Shown: positions 53,409-62,245, counted from the first letter of the stretch. The stretch: DNA of 64,000 bases from Paenibacillus caui (GCF_019904135.1 NZ_JAIOGQ010000013.1:1-64000), one strand, 5' to 3'. Translations and numbers: made by a program. Notes: generated from the letters alone by a model not told the origin.

Positions 53409-54310
53409 TTATTCTTTCGTAATATGTACCGCTGCGAAGCTTTGAATCAAGCCCGGGAACCAGTCTTCCGTACGGGAGAATGTGAAGCCGGCGGCTTCAG
53501 CCTTATCGGTGTTCATGCCGTAAGAAGCTTGAACGGCATAAGGGGTAAGGCGGAAAGGATCCGTTTCCTTCCCCGGACTTATGTGTTCAATCTCCGTCCG
53601 TTTGCCGGTCGCCCGTTCTATGATGTTCATGATCTCCTGCAGGGACAGGGCCCCCTTGGAGCAGGCGTTTACCGGCCCCGACAGGCTCTGCCGGCCAAGC
53701 CAGAACAGAAACTGCGCCGCTTCCTGAGACGAGATAAACGAGATGCGCGCGTCGGGATTAAAGGCCTGTACCGCTTTGCCCGCTGCCGCCTTCCTTACAT
53801 GAAACAGGAGGCGCTCCGTGTAATCATCTTCCCCGACAACAAATGGGAATCTTACCGCCGCCACAGGGAAAGACGCCTGCTGCAGCAGCACAGCTTCAGC
53901 CTGGCGTTTGCCTTCATCGTAGCTGAACTGCTCGCGTCTGCCCAAGGTTACCGGGTAATGCAGCGTATCCACTTCATCCTCCTTGCGCTGATCGCTCCCT
54001 TCTTTATAGACGGATAAAGAGGAGGTGAGAATATATTTTTAGTGAAGCCGGCGAACAGATCGGCCGCATCCTGTGCATCCTGCGAGGCATAGCAGATATT
54101 ATCGTAAATGATGTCCCATGGCCCGTGCTTCACCAAGTCCTCCAAATCTTCCCGCACCTGCCGGTCCGCCTTTACCCGGGTTACGCGATCCCCAAACGAA
54201 TCCGCTGTCAGGCCGCGTGTAGCGATCGTGACCTGATCGCCTGCTTCAATGAGCAGTTCCACCAATCTTTTGCCAAAAAAACGGGTACCGCCGAGTACCA
54301 ATACCTTCAT
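53409..54310 (-). pseudogene. NAD-dependent epimerase/reductase gene with one-base frameshift
   Basis: The start at ATG 54310 (AGGAGGAACGGT ahead) gives MKVLVLGGTRFFGKRLVELLIEAGDQVTIATRG, the Rossmann fold of an NAD-dependent epimerase. After FAGFTKN the frame shifts at a run of five T (54036-54040 on the plus strand, five A in the gene). One more A would give FTKKYILTSSLSVYKEGSDQR and join the second frame, DTLHYPVTLGRREQFSYDEGKRQAE..., with the active-site Tyr-xxx-Lys (SYDEGKRQ). So this is a single-base indel in a homopolymer: mutation, phase variation or sequencing error. Confidence 0.8.
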
Positions 54311-54325
54311 ACCGTTCCTCCTAAA

Positions 54326-54457
54326 AGTTTTGTGAAGCATAAGCTCCCATGACCAACTTCGCAACAAAACTTGCTTCGGAAGCATAGGCATAGTTTTGTG
54401 AAGCATAAGCTCCCATGATCAACTTCGCAACAAAACTTGCTTCGGAAGCATAGGCTT
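54326..54457. repeat. 66-bp tandem repeat, two copies
   Basis: The unit starting AGTTTTGTGAAGCATAAGCT occurs at 54326-54391 and again at 54392-54457 with one base changed (GACCAAC/GATCAAC) and a last base or two lost. Each unit can fold: GTTTTGTGAAG faces CTTCGCAACAAAAC, and CTTGCTTCGGAAGCATAGG carries another GCTTCCGAAGC-like palindrome. It lies between the epimerase gene and the DinB gene. From memory, similar intergenic sequences occur in Paenibacillus. Confidence 0.85.
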
Positions 54458-54601
54458 ACTATCTATAATAACGAAAATCATATTCGGATAGATACAGGAG
54501 GACGGTGGATTGACGGACATAGAGATATAAATTATGCTAACTTGCAAAGCCCGTAAACCGCAAAAACCTGGAAGACCAGGCGCAAAAGGAGAATCCTCTT
54601 T

Positions 54602-55126
54602 ATGGACATTAGGTACCCTATTGGCAAGTTCGAGTTCGAGGGTGAAATCCCGGCAGCCCAGAGAGAGAAGTGGATTGCTGAAATTAGCGAATTTCCTGGG
54701 AAATTGAAAGAAGCTGTACAAGGATTAAGCGAAGAACAGCTGGACCTTCCGTATCGGGAGGGAGGATGGACCGTAAGGAAGGTTGTGCATCATTTGGCGG
54801 ATAGTCACATCAACAGTTATACCCGGTTCAAACTGGCTCTCACGGAAGAGAAACCGGCTATAAAACCTTATTTTGAAGACCGTTGGGCCAATCTTTCGGA
54901 CGCCTTGACCGGCGACATCCAAATTTCGATCAAGCTGCTCGAAGCCTTGCACACAAGATGGGTCATACTGCTGAACTCGTTAAATGAAGTTGACTTTAAA
55001 AAGCAGTTTTATCATCCCGAATCCGGTCAATCCATCAGCCTGGACTATAACCTGGGTTTCTATGCCTGGCATGGCAATCATCATATTGCCCATATTACAG
55101 CTTTAAGAGAAAGATTGAATATTTAG
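54602..55126 (+). CDS. YfiT/BstA-like DinB-family metal-dependent hydrolase
   Basis: A 174-residue DinB-superfamily protein of the YfiT (putative metal hydrolase, bacillithiol transferase-like) group. Signature: DIRYPIGKFEFEGEIPAAQREKWIAEI at the start, then TVRKVVHHLADSHINSY with the first metal His near residue 63, and FYAWHGNHHIAHITALRER with the C-terminal His pair. YfiT binds nickel or zinc. AAAAGGAGAA precedes the ATG. It stands alone between a tandem repeat and ppaC. Confidence 0.9.
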   Translation: MDIRYPIGKFEFEGEIPAAQREKWIAEISEFPGKLKEAVQGLSEEQLDLPYREGGWTVRKVVHHLADSHINSYTRFKLALTEEKPAIKPYFEDRWANLSDALTGDIQISIKLLEALHTRWVILLNSLNEVDFKKQFYHPESGQSISLDYNLGFYAWHGNHHIAHITALRERLNI

Positions 55127-55141
55127 AGCTTCAAAGGAAAG

Positions 55142-55172
55142 GCTTATTCCTATTAATAGGATAGGAATAAGC
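55142..55172 (+). terminator. Rho-independent terminator
   Basis: Perfect 12-bp stem GCTTATTCCTAT/ATAGGAATAAGC with a 7-base loop, then TATTATTT. Confidence 0.8.
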
Positions 55173-55258
55173 TATTATTTCGGGTATAATCTTGATAGTA
55201 AATCACGAGATAGGTTATACTTGTCTCGCCAAAAAGTCGAAATAAAAGGAGCAGTGAC

Positions 55259-56191
55259 ATGGGAAAAGTATTGATCTTTGGTCATAAGAATCCGGATACG
55301 GATACAATTTGTTCGGCAATTGCCTATGCGCATTTGAAAAAAGAGCTTGGTGTAGAGGTCGAGGCGGTACGTCTCGGTTCCGTCAACGGAGAAACCCAGT
55401 TTGCGCTGGACCGTTTTGAAACCGAAGCTCCGCGTCTTGTAGAAGCCGTAGCCGAAGAAGCGAAAGAAGTCATTCTGGTTGACCATAACGAGCGCCAACA
55501 AAGCGCTTCCGATATCGAGAAGGTGCGGGTTATCGAGGTTATCGACCACCACCGGATCGCCAATTTTGAGACAAGCGGACCGCTTTATTACCGGGCAGAG
55601 CCGGTTGGCTGCACAGCTACAATTCTGAAAAAGCTCTACAAGGAGAATGGCATCGAAATTCCGGCCAACATTGCGGGGCTCATGCTGTCGGCGATCATCT
55701 CCGATTCCTTGCTGTTCAAATCCCCGACCTGCACGGAGGAAGATGTGGCCGCAGCCCGCGAACTGGCTGAAATCGCCGGCGTGGATGCGGATGCTTACGG
55801 ACTGGACATGCTGAAGGCCGGAGCCGATCTTAGCCAAAAAACGATTGCCGAGCTCGTCACTCTCGATGCCAAGGAATTCCAAATGGGCGGTTCCAAAGTC
55901 GAGATCGCTCAGGTTAACGCAGTAGACGTCAATGATGTGCTCAGCCGTCAGGATGAACTTGAGGCTGCCCTGTCCGAAATCATTTCGAAAAAGGGACTGG
56001 ATTTGTTCCTGTTTGTCGTCACGGACATTCTGAATAATGATTCCGTCGGCGTAGCGCTTGGAAGCAAGGCTTCCGCGGTTGAAAAAGCCTACAACGTAAG
56101 CCTTCAGGACAACAAGGCTGTACTTAAGGGAGTCGTCTCCCGTAAATCGCAGATCGTTCCTGTGCTTACCGATACATTTGGCAGTTTGTAA
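55259..56191 (+). CDS. ppaC: Manganese-dependent inorganic pyrophosphatase
   Basis: A 310-residue family II pyrophosphatase that splits pyrophosphate to phosphate in the cytoplasm. DHH-family metal motifs are complete: [13 protein letters not shown] (His9, Asp13, Asp15), VDHNE (Asp75) and VIDHHRI (His97-His98). The C-terminal DHHA2 domain ends with [13 protein letters not shown], the SRK substrate-binding motif. Length is normal. AAAGGAGCAG precedes the ATG. It is a single gene with its own terminator. Confidence 0.95.
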   Translation: MGKVLIFGHKNPDTDTICSAIAYAHLKKELGVEVEAVRLGSVNGETQFALDRFETEAPRLVEAVAEEAKEVILVDHNERQQSASDIEKVRVIEVIDHHRIANFETSGPLYYRAEPVGCTATILKKLYKENGIEIPANIAGLMLSAIISDSLLFKSPTCTEEDVAAARELAEIAGVDADAYGLDMLKAGADLSQKTIAELVTLDAKEFQMGGSKVEIAQVNAVDVNDVLSRQDELEAALSEIISKKGLDLFLFVVTDILNNDSVGVALGSKASAVEKAYNVSLQDNKAVLKGVVSRKSQIVPVLTDTFGSL

Positions 56192-56207
56192 TTTACAATA
56201 ATTCCTT

Positions 56208-56247
56208 TGCGTTCATGGATGATCCGGTCCGTGAGCGCATTTTTTTT
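56208..56247 (+). terminator. Rho-independent terminator
   Basis: TGCGTTCATGGA pairs with TCCGTGAGCGCA (two mismatches) over an 8-base loop, followed by eight T. It ends ppaC. Confidence 0.85.
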
Positions 56248-56248
56248 A

Positions 56249-56290
56249 TTGACAGGGATACACGAGTTCCATATAGTTGTTATGACAACT
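56249..56290 (+). promoter_or_regulatory. marR-type promoter with palindromic operator
   Basis: TTGACA (56249-56254) and TATAGT (56272-56277) with a 17-base spacer. The palindrome AGTTGT-TATG-ACAACT (56275-56290) overlaps the -10 box and start site, the classic place for a MarR autorepressor. Confidence 0.85.
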
Positions 56291-56312
56291 AAATGAGGAG
56301 GAAGCCATTATT

Positions 56313-56750
56313 TTGCATAACAGCCTCGACCAGTCGCTTGGATTTAAGCTTGGTGTAGCCTACCGGAAAGTTTCACAGCTATTTCAGCAGCAGTTGAAGG
56401 ATCACAACCTGACTCCCGAGCAATGGGCCGTGTTGTACAGGACCGGTGAACAGGATGGAATGATCCAGCGGGAGATCGGGCAGCGTGCCGGCAAGGATAA
56501 GCCAACTACGACACGCATTCTTGTCGCCCTGGAAGAGAAGGGGATGATCCGGAAAGTGGAGGGCTCCACCGACAGACGTTCCTTCCGGGTTTATATTACT
56601 GAGGCCGGCCGGGATAAGGTTCGGCAGATCGAGCCTATAGAGAGAGCGACGATGTCCGCAGTGAGTCAAGGCATCAGCGAAGAGGACTATGCCCTCTTTG
56701 TGAACCTGCTGCAGCGGATTATCGGAAATGCGGACAAATTGATCGAATAA
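56313..56750 (+). CDS. MarR-family transcriptional regulator
   Basis: A 145-residue MarR repressor: LTPEQWAVLYRTGEQDGMIQREIGQRAGKDKPTTTRILVALEEKGMI is the HTH and VEGSTDRRSFRVYITEAGRDKV the wing. TTG at 56313 is preceded by GAGGAGGAA. It should bind the 16-bp palindrome in its own promoter and so control the MFS exporter 37 bases downstream; release by a drug or phenolic compound is the family's usual mode. Confidence 0.9.
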   Translation: MHNSLDQSLGFKLGVAYRKVSQLFQQQLKDHNLTPEQWAVLYRTGEQDGMIQREIGQRAGKDKPTTTRILVALEEKGMIRKVEGSTDRRSFRVYITEAGRDKVRQIEPIERATMSAVSQGISEEDYALFVNLLQRIIGNADKLIE

Positions 56751-56787
56751 TTTTCATTTATAAATGTTTTAGATAGAGAGACAAGGA

Positions 56788-58029
56788 GTGGTTATCATAG
56801 GCAGTCAGACCTCCGAAAAGCTGTGGAGCAAGTCGTTTATTATGATTACTCTAAGCTACCTGCTGCTGTTTTTAAGTCTGCAAATGCTGCTTTCGCCTTT
56901 TCCAACTTATGTAAAAGATAAGTTTCATCCCGGTGATTTCGCATTGAGTCTGGTTACCAGCCTGTTTGCCCTGTCCGCTATCGTTACCAGACTCGCCGTT
57001 GTTCCGGTTCTGAAGAGAGTGCACCGGAACGTGGTTCTGTTTACAGGCGTTATTCTGGCTACCGTGGCTACAGCGCTTTATTCCTTTGCAGGTTCCATCC
57101 AAGCAGTGCTGCTGCTTCGGGTGCTGTTCGGCATTGGATTCGGGATGTCGAGCACGATTATGCCGACGCTCGTATCGCAGATCATACCAAAGGATCGCCT
57201 GGGCGTAGGGATCGGCTATTTCGGTCTGTCTACAAGCCTGGCCATGTCATTTGGACCTATGATCGGCCTGTCCATTATTAACAGCTTCGGCTTCAGACCT
57301 CTGACGGCTGCAGGCACCTTATCCGTCCTGCTGATCATCCCGATGCTGGCTTTAAGCCGGAGCATTCCTCCGCAGCCGACTCCGGCTATGCGCCGCCATG
57401 CGCCTGTGCCCGGTGAAGAGAAACCTCCGCGCTATATCAATAAGCGCATTGCCATGCCGGCCTTCTTGAACGCCATGCTGTCGGTGACTTATGGCGGTCT
57501 GCTCGGTTTTCTCGCTTTGTACGGCAAAGCCATTCATCTGGATCAAATCGGCCTGTTCTTCCTTTTCAATGCGATTACCGTGCTGATCATCCGTCCGGTT
57601 TCCGGCCGCGTGTTCGACCAAAGAGGACCTGCAGCAGTTCTGATCCCCGCAGGCCTCATTGTGTTTGCCAGCCTGCTGCTGCTCTCATATGTTAACGGGC
57701 TTGCTCTGCTGATCGTCTCCGCCATGCTGTACGGACTTGGCTTCGGCGCGATTCAACCGGTTACCCAGGCCTGGATGCTGCAGGAAAGTCCGGCTGAGCG
57801 CCATGGGGCAGTGAACAGTCTGTATTATAACTCGATCGACTTCGGCGTAGCTGCCGGATCTATGCTGCTTGGCGCAATAGCTTCCCATTCCAGCTATGCC
57901 GTTATGTACCGCTGGGCATCCTTTGTAATGCTGCTCTTCCTAACCGTATTTTTGCTTGGACGGCTGCTTCCAGCCGGCAGACATCGGGCTGAAAGCCGTT
58001 TGGCAGGGGGACGGATGAAGCGGCAATAG
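56788..58029 (+). CDS. MFS exporter of the MarR operon
   Basis: A transporter of about 410 residues with 12 membrane segments (SFIMITLSYLLLFLSLQMLLSPFPTYV is segment 1; VLFGIGFGMSSTIMPTLVSQIIPKDRLGVGIGYFGLSTSLAMSFGPMIG covers segments 4-5 with motif C). It resembles Bacillus YfiS/YvmA-like and arabinose-efflux-type MFS proteins. The start is uncertain: GTG at 56788 overlaps the AAGGAG ribosome site (56783-56788), while an in-frame ATA at 56797 is correctly spaced. It is probably a drug or metabolite exporter under the MarR protein upstream. Confidence 0.85.
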   Translation: MVIIGSQTSEKLWSKSFIMITLSYLLLFLSLQMLLSPFPTYVKDKFHPGDFALSLVTSLFALSAIVTRLAVVPVLKRVHRNVVLFTGVILATVATALYSFAGSIQAVLLLRVLFGIGFGMSSTIMPTLVSQIIPKDRLGVGIGYFGLSTSLAMSFGPMIGLSIINSFGFRPLTAAGTLSVLLIIPMLALSRSIPPQPTPAMRRHAPVPGEEKPPRYINKRIAMPAFLNAMLSVTYGGLLGFLALYGKAIHLDQIGLFFLFNAITVLIIRPVSGRVFDQRGPAAVLIPAGLIVFASLLLLSYVNGLALLIVSAMLYGLGFGAIQPVTQAWMLQESPAERHGAVNSLYYNSIDFGVAAGSMLLGAIASHSSYAVMYRWASFVMLLFLTVFLLGRLLPAGRHRAESRLAGGRMKRQ

Positions 58030-58187
58030 GGAATCCAATTCGTTTTTTGTCCTCAAATATTGTCCTCAAAACATGGAGTTTGCGGGCAATCTGCAGTATT
58101 ATAGTAATCGCTTGGAATCCAGATTAAGGCGTCTTCCCGGCTTGTCCTAGGGAAGGCTTAAGCAAATTCCCGGATAGGAGGATTCAT

Positions 58188-59405
58188 ATGGGCAGTATAG
58201 ATTTGTTCCGGCAGCCCAAGCAGCGCAAGCTGATGCTCAGCGCAGGCCTCAGCTGGCTTTTTGATGCAATGGATGTCGGACTGCTTTCATTCGTTGTGGC
58301 TGACCTGGCCAAAAAATGGTCTCTCTCATCTTCACAGGTCGGCGTTCTCACAAGCATTAATGCGATTGGAATGGTATTTGGCGCAGCGCTTGCCGGCACC
58401 CTAGCCGATCGTTTCGGCCGGAAAGCCATTCTGCTGTGGACCCTGGTTATCTTCTCGGTGGCAAGCGGACTTTCGGCGCTGGCGGCAACCTTTGCCGTAT
58501 TGTGCTTGCTGCGTTTCATTGTTGGCTTCGGTCTTGGCGGCGAGCTGCCGGTTGCCTCAACGCTTGTATCGGAGTCCGTTCCGGTCAAGGACCGGGGGAG
58601 AGCCGTTGTGCTGCTCGAAAGCTTCTGGGCCGTCGGCTGGATTGCTGCCGCTCTCGTTGCATACTTTGTCATTCCGAAATACGGCTGGCAGGCGGCATTT
58701 ATAATAGGAGCCCTCCCGGCGCTGTACGCTATTTACCTGCGCAGAGCGATCGAGGACTCCCCGCAGTACCTGATCCGCAAACCCGAGACCAGGCTGCCAT
58801 TCGGGGAACGGTTTGCCCAAATCTGGTCCAGGGAAGCTTGGCGTTCGTCGGCGATGCTGTGGATCCTGTGGTTTACGGTCGTCTTTTCCTATTACGGGAT
58901 GTTTCTGTGGCTCCCTACGGTTATCGCAGCCAAAGGATACAGTATGGTCCGCAGCTTCGAATACGTGCTTATAATGACATTGGCACAGCTTCCCGGCTAC
59001 TTCACGGCCGCGTATTTTATTGAAAAATTGGGCCGAAAATTTGTGCTCGTGATTTACCTGGTGATGACCGCGTTCAGCGCTTTATGGTTCGGATTGGCAG
59101 AGACGGAAGCTTCGCTTCTATCGGCGGGAATTTGCCTGTCTTTCTTCAACCTCGGCGCATGGGGCGCTATGTATGCATACAGCCCGGAATTGTATCCGAC
59201 CAAGCTTCGGACAACGGGCGTCGGCATGGCTACTTCGTTCGGGCGGATCGGGGGAGTGATCGGCCCCTTGCTTGTCGGCTACATGAGGGAACAGGACGTA
59301 CCGATCGCTGCGATATTCACTATGTTTTTTATTACCGTACTGGCGGGTGCCGCAGCCGTCCTGTTCCTGGGTAAAGAGACGAAAGGGCTTGTGATTAAGG
59401 ACTGA
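58188..59405 (+). CDS. MFS transporter, NaiP/YceI-like
   Basis: A 405-residue transporter of the sugar porter/AAHS type with 12 segments. FDAMDVGLLSFVVADL in segment 1, GTLADRFGRKAILLWTL (motif A), GFGLGGELPVASTLVSESVPVKDRGRAVVLLESFWAVGW, and YAYSPELYPTKLRTTGVGMATSFGRIGGVIGPLLVG near the end match Bacillus subtilis YceI (NaiP), a niacin transporter, and its relatives. Import of a small organic acid is likely; niacin is a guess from similarity. GGAGGATTC precedes the ATG. The next gene (YqkE-like) is 33 bases downstream. Confidence 0.85.
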   Translation: MGSIDLFRQPKQRKLMLSAGLSWLFDAMDVGLLSFVVADLAKKWSLSSSQVGVLTSINAIGMVFGAALAGTLADRFGRKAILLWTLVIFSVASGLSALAATFAVLCLLRFIVGFGLGGELPVASTLVSESVPVKDRGRAVVLLESFWAVGWIAAALVAYFVIPKYGWQAAFIIGALPALYAIYLRRAIEDSPQYLIRKPETRLPFGERFAQIWSREAWRSSAMLWILWFTVVFSYYGMFLWLPTVIAAKGYSMVRSFEYVLIMTLAQLPGYFTAAYFIEKLGRKFVLVIYLVMTAFSALWFGLAETEASLLSAGICLSFFNLGAWGAMYAYSPELYPTKLRTTGVGMATSFGRIGGVIGPLLVGYMREQDVPIAAIFTMFFITVLAGAAAVLFLGKETKGLVIKD

Positions 59406-59438
59406 AGACAATACCGTTACCTAGGCGAGGTGAATAGA

Positions 59439-59690
59439 ATGGCGAAGAGAAAAGGCCAGGAGCAAAAGAGCCTGCAGGACAAGCCTGCGACACTTAAGGA
59501 TTTACTGAATCCGGAGATCGTCGGCAAGCTGAAGGAGCAGGCGGCGGAAATGAAGCAGGCGGAAGAGAAACGCAAGGAGGAACTTAGGGAGCAGGCTGAA
59601 GAAGCCCGCAGGAAGGAGCGGAAACGGTTAGAGAACGACTTCGAATATTTGCTGAATAACAGCAGTCAGGATTGGAAGAAATTTAAATAG
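59439..59690 (+). CDS. YqkE-family small protein
   Basis: An 83-residue, highly charged helical protein (MAKRKGQEQKSLQDKPATLKDLLNPEIVGKLKEQAAEMK) with a coiled-coil middle rich in Glu, Lys and Arg, ending in LLNNSSQDWKKFK. It matches the YqkE/DUF3886 family of Bacillales, function unknown. ATG at 59439 is chosen since GCGAGGTGA is spaced from it; GTG 59430 overlaps that site. Confidence 0.85.
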   Translation: MAKRKGQEQKSLQDKPATLKDLLNPEIVGKLKEQAAEMKQAEEKRKEELREQAEEARRKERKRLENDFEYLLNNSSQDWKKFK

Positions 59691-59702
59691 TCCGTAATGA
59701 TT

Positions 59703-59732
59703 AACCGACAAGAAGCCTGTTTCTTGTCGGTT
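59703..59732 (+). terminator. Rho-independent terminator
   Basis: Perfect 12-bp stem AACCGACAAGAA/TTCTTGTCGGTT with a 6-base loop, then GTTTAGTTT. Confidence 0.8.
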
Positions 59733-59897
59733 GTTTAGTTTATAGAGGGTAGGACTTTTTTCTTATTTTTTTAGACTTGGCGCTAGGAATTTTGAAACTG
59801 TTCACGAATAATATGTAGGAAGAATTATACATACACATGCTCAAGGATGAATTTTCCCAGGATACAGAAAGACATTTAAGTAAGAAGGTGAGATGAA

Positions 59898-60925
59898 ATG
59901 TTCATTTTAAACTTCATAGGCGGTTGTGTATTTGCCGGAATCGTTATACTTTCGACAATATTCTTTTTCACAAGACAAAATCCAACAAAAACAGTAGGTA
60001 TAATAGGGCGCTTTTTTACAACATTACAATTCCCTGAAAAATCCAACGATCTGGTATATATTTTGGAATTACATCCTGACCTTCGCATTTTTTTTGCTTG
60101 TCCCCCGCTTGAGAGTATACTCGGACCGGAAATAGGAAAAAAAGCTTACAAACAACCGGAGCTGCTCTTCTCCTTACTGCATCCGGAAGATTACAACAAT
60201 ACATAAGCCGTTTTCATAAAAGCTTTAATTTTAATGAGCCCTTGGTCTGTCGGCTGAAGCTGGGTGAGGGGGAGTATACTTGGTTTGAAGATTATTTGAC
60301 TCCTATCTACTTGAAGGGAAGACTTGTAGCCATTCAAGGGATTCTTCGCAACATTCATCATAAGGTGGAGGTGCAGGAAATGCTGAAATACCGAATCTCC
60401 CATGATGCGATGACTGGACTAAGAAGCCGCGAATTCTTTGAAGAACAGATGGAACGGCTCAATAAACAGGAACCTGTTTCACTGTCGCTTGCGATCTGCG
60501 ATATGAACAATCTGAAGCGAATCAACGACACGCTCGGTCACAAAATGGGGGACATTTACATCAAGGAAGCCGCAGAACTGCTTAAAAGCTTCGCTTCGGA
60601 CCGGGTCGTCATCAGCCGAATCGGTGGAGACGAGTTCACCATTTTGATCACGGGCATGTCCGAGGAGGAGGGGGCGGAACTGATTCATCGGATGAAGGAG
60701 GCTGCAGCAAATGCCCAAAGCGTTTCCGGAGTTACGCTTGGGATGTCGATCGGCTATGCCTATACGGAGTGTTCACTAGGCAAGGTAGATGAACTGTTTG
60801 CGGAAGCGGACCGGAAGATGTACGAGATCAAGCGGGCCAAGCACCGGCCAAATCCTTCAGAAGGGGGAGAGAAGGAGCGGGGCAATACGCTCTATAGAAG
60901 CCTGACGGGTACACGCCATTGTTAA
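59898..60925 (+). pseudogene. PAS-GGDEF diguanylate cyclase gene, frameshifted
   Basis: Frame 1 (ATG 59898, AAGGTGAGATG ahead) has one membrane segment and the first half of a PAS domain, to LLHPEDYNN, then stops at about 60204. The second frame carries the rest: QYISRFHKSFNFNEPLVCRLKLGEGEYTWFEDYLTPIYLKGRLVAIQGILRNI, then a GGDEF domain with DAMTGLRSREFF and RIGGDEFTILITG, the intact GGDEF motif. One base seems lost at about 60190-60200. The downstream part could still be made from TTG 60242, but without a good ribosome site. If intact it would make cyclic di-GMP at the membrane. Confidence 0.75.
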
Positions 60926-61018
60926 AATAGAAAGACGAGAGAAAACTGATTAAAGATCGGTGCAGACGGGTAAATGAAAAACATGGAGCTCTTGTTCAAA
61001 GCGGAACGTTCTGGCATT

Positions 61019-61226
61019 TGGGCACAAATAATCCCCGTCATACAAGTTGGCGGGGTGACTTTGCCCACGACCCGGTGAGCGACATATTATAATCCTATCT
61101 TCAAACAGGAATTTTATTCCTAATCACATGAAAAAAAAGATGAAGTAAATGGAAAAAGGAGCACTAGGCTCCTAATTCAGACTCAAGACACGTATAACGT
61201 GTGAATTTATCCACGACAGGGTGGAT
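61019..61226. ncRNA. Unexplained hairpin-rich region, possible structured RNA
   Basis: Five stem-loops lie in 208 bases of the 388-base gap 60926-61313. (1) TGGGCA (61019-61024)/TGCCCA (61062-61067) encloses CCCCG/CGGGG. (2) AGGAAT-TTT-ATTCCT at 61107-61121. (3) AGGAGC-ACTAG-GCTCCT at 61157-61173. (4) ACACG-TATAA-CGTGT at 61188-61202. (5) ATCCAC-GACAGG-GTGGAT at 61209-61226. None is followed by a T run. No known riboswitch is recognised. It could be a non-coding RNA or a decayed mobile element. Confidence 0.35.
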
Positions 61227-61313
61227 GACATATAAGTTTTGCTAGACGAAAACACTTCTTGGCATAATACTAACCTTTTCGTTGGTTATTGTCAACCATA
61301 TTCTGCGCTTTTT

Positions 61314-61874
61314 TTATAGTCCAAACGTCCATTTGACACGGTTTTCAATCCGGTTAATATCCTCTTCATCCAGATTGCCCAAATGCTCCTTCAGACGTAC
61401 TTTGCTGACTGAGGTGGTTTCCTCGGTTTTGGCGGCGGAGTCAAAGGCCAGAAATTCATACTTATGTTTAAACAGAAAATAATGGCTTTGAAATCTGGGC
61501 ACCGGCAGGCCATCCTTAGTCAGTACGGCTTGTCCGGTTTTGAAATTTGTTTTTGATTTCAAATTTTTGGTGAGTGGAATGACAAGCACATTGCCCGAGG
61601 TCGAATTTACCGTATTATTGGAAATAATGACAACTGGACGCTCCTCGTTCTGCTCGCAGCCGATATTTTCCCCGAAGTTGCAAAAATGAACGGCTCCCCG
61701 TGTCATTTTTCGACCCATTTGCGTCTTTTCGTTTTCGATCCAGTGATGGGCGAGCTGGATTTTGACAGGCTGCCATTTCATGATCTGCTCTTCCTTCAGC
61801 CTTTTGAGTCTGGCAAACCGGCCACGCTGGACCGGTGCATGCTTTGGTGGCATTATATTTTCTTCTTCGCTCAT
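61314..61874 (-). CDS. MazF/PemK-family toxin-like protein, orphan
   Basis: A 186-residue protein whose residues about 55-180 are a MazF/PemK domain: RGAVHFCNFGENIGCEQNEERPVVIISN, then NVLVIPLTKNLKSKTNFKTGQAVLTKDGLPVPRFQSHYFLFKHKYEFLAFD. A basic N-terminal extension of about 50 residues precedes it. MazF proteins cut RNA at short sequences. No antitoxin gene is adjacent, which is common for this long variant. GGGAGGACCT precedes the ATG. Toxin activity is inference. Confidence 0.75.
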   Translation of the reverse strand: MSEEENIMPPKHAPVQRGRFARLKRLKEEQIMKWQPVKIQLAHHWIENEKTQMGRKMTRGAVHFCNFGENIGCEQNEERPVVIISNNTVNSTSGNVLVIPLTKNLKSKTNFKTGQAVLTKDGLPVPRFQSHYFLFKHKYEFLAFDSAAKTEETTSVSKVRLKEHLGNLDEEDINRIENRVKWTFGL

Positions 61875-62082
61875 AGGTCCTCCCGTGTTTCGCTTCTTTA
61901 TTTAAAAGATAGATTAATCCTAGCCGCAGTTTGCTTCGGCCATAAAATGGTGCATGATTATTTTTACACTGGATTACAGGGCGATTAAACAAACGAAAGA
62001 AAAAAAGAATGCTTTAGTTCATTCTGTATACCATAATTTGGGCAAAGGTGCAAGGGATACATTATAGGTCCAATCTATCATA

Positions 62083-62143
62083 TCAATCGAGAGGACGCCC
62101 TCTTCAAGCGAGGCTAGGAGCTAAGGGGGCGGTGAATCGGTGA
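62083..62143 (+). repeat. Left-end palindrome of TnpB element 2
   Basis: Outer pairs TCA/TGA and CGA/TCG, internal loop GAGGA/GTGAA, inner stem CGCCC/GGGCG, and a long inner loop. The stem-loop-stem order matches copy 1 and the solitary end at 599-644. Confidence 0.6.
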
Positions 62144-62205
62144 CTTGCTCGTCATTCAGTCAGAAATCCTTCTCTGTGAAGACCCCATTATGTTAAAATA
62201 AAACA

Positions 62206-62217
62206 GAACGTATGTTT
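62206..62217 (+). promoter_or_regulatory. LexA/DinR-like box ahead of tnpB copy 2
   Basis: GAACGTATGTTT matches GAACRNRYGTTY at every core position. TAAAAT (62194-62199) lies just upstream and TATAAA (62219-62224) just downstream, so the box overlaps the promoter either way. Confidence 0.5.
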
Positions 62218-62245
62218 GTATAAAAGGGGTGAAACCATATCTACG

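Noticed and set aside
53298..54017. Long plus-strand frame of 239 codons across the epimerase gene
   Set aside because: It is the reverse shadow of the epimerase gene, which has clear Rossmann and YxxxK motifs on the minus strand.
62216..62245. TTG 62216 as start of tnpB copy 2
   Set aside because: It falls within the LexA-like box and has no ribosome site upstream; the AAGGGGTG motif lies downstream of it.
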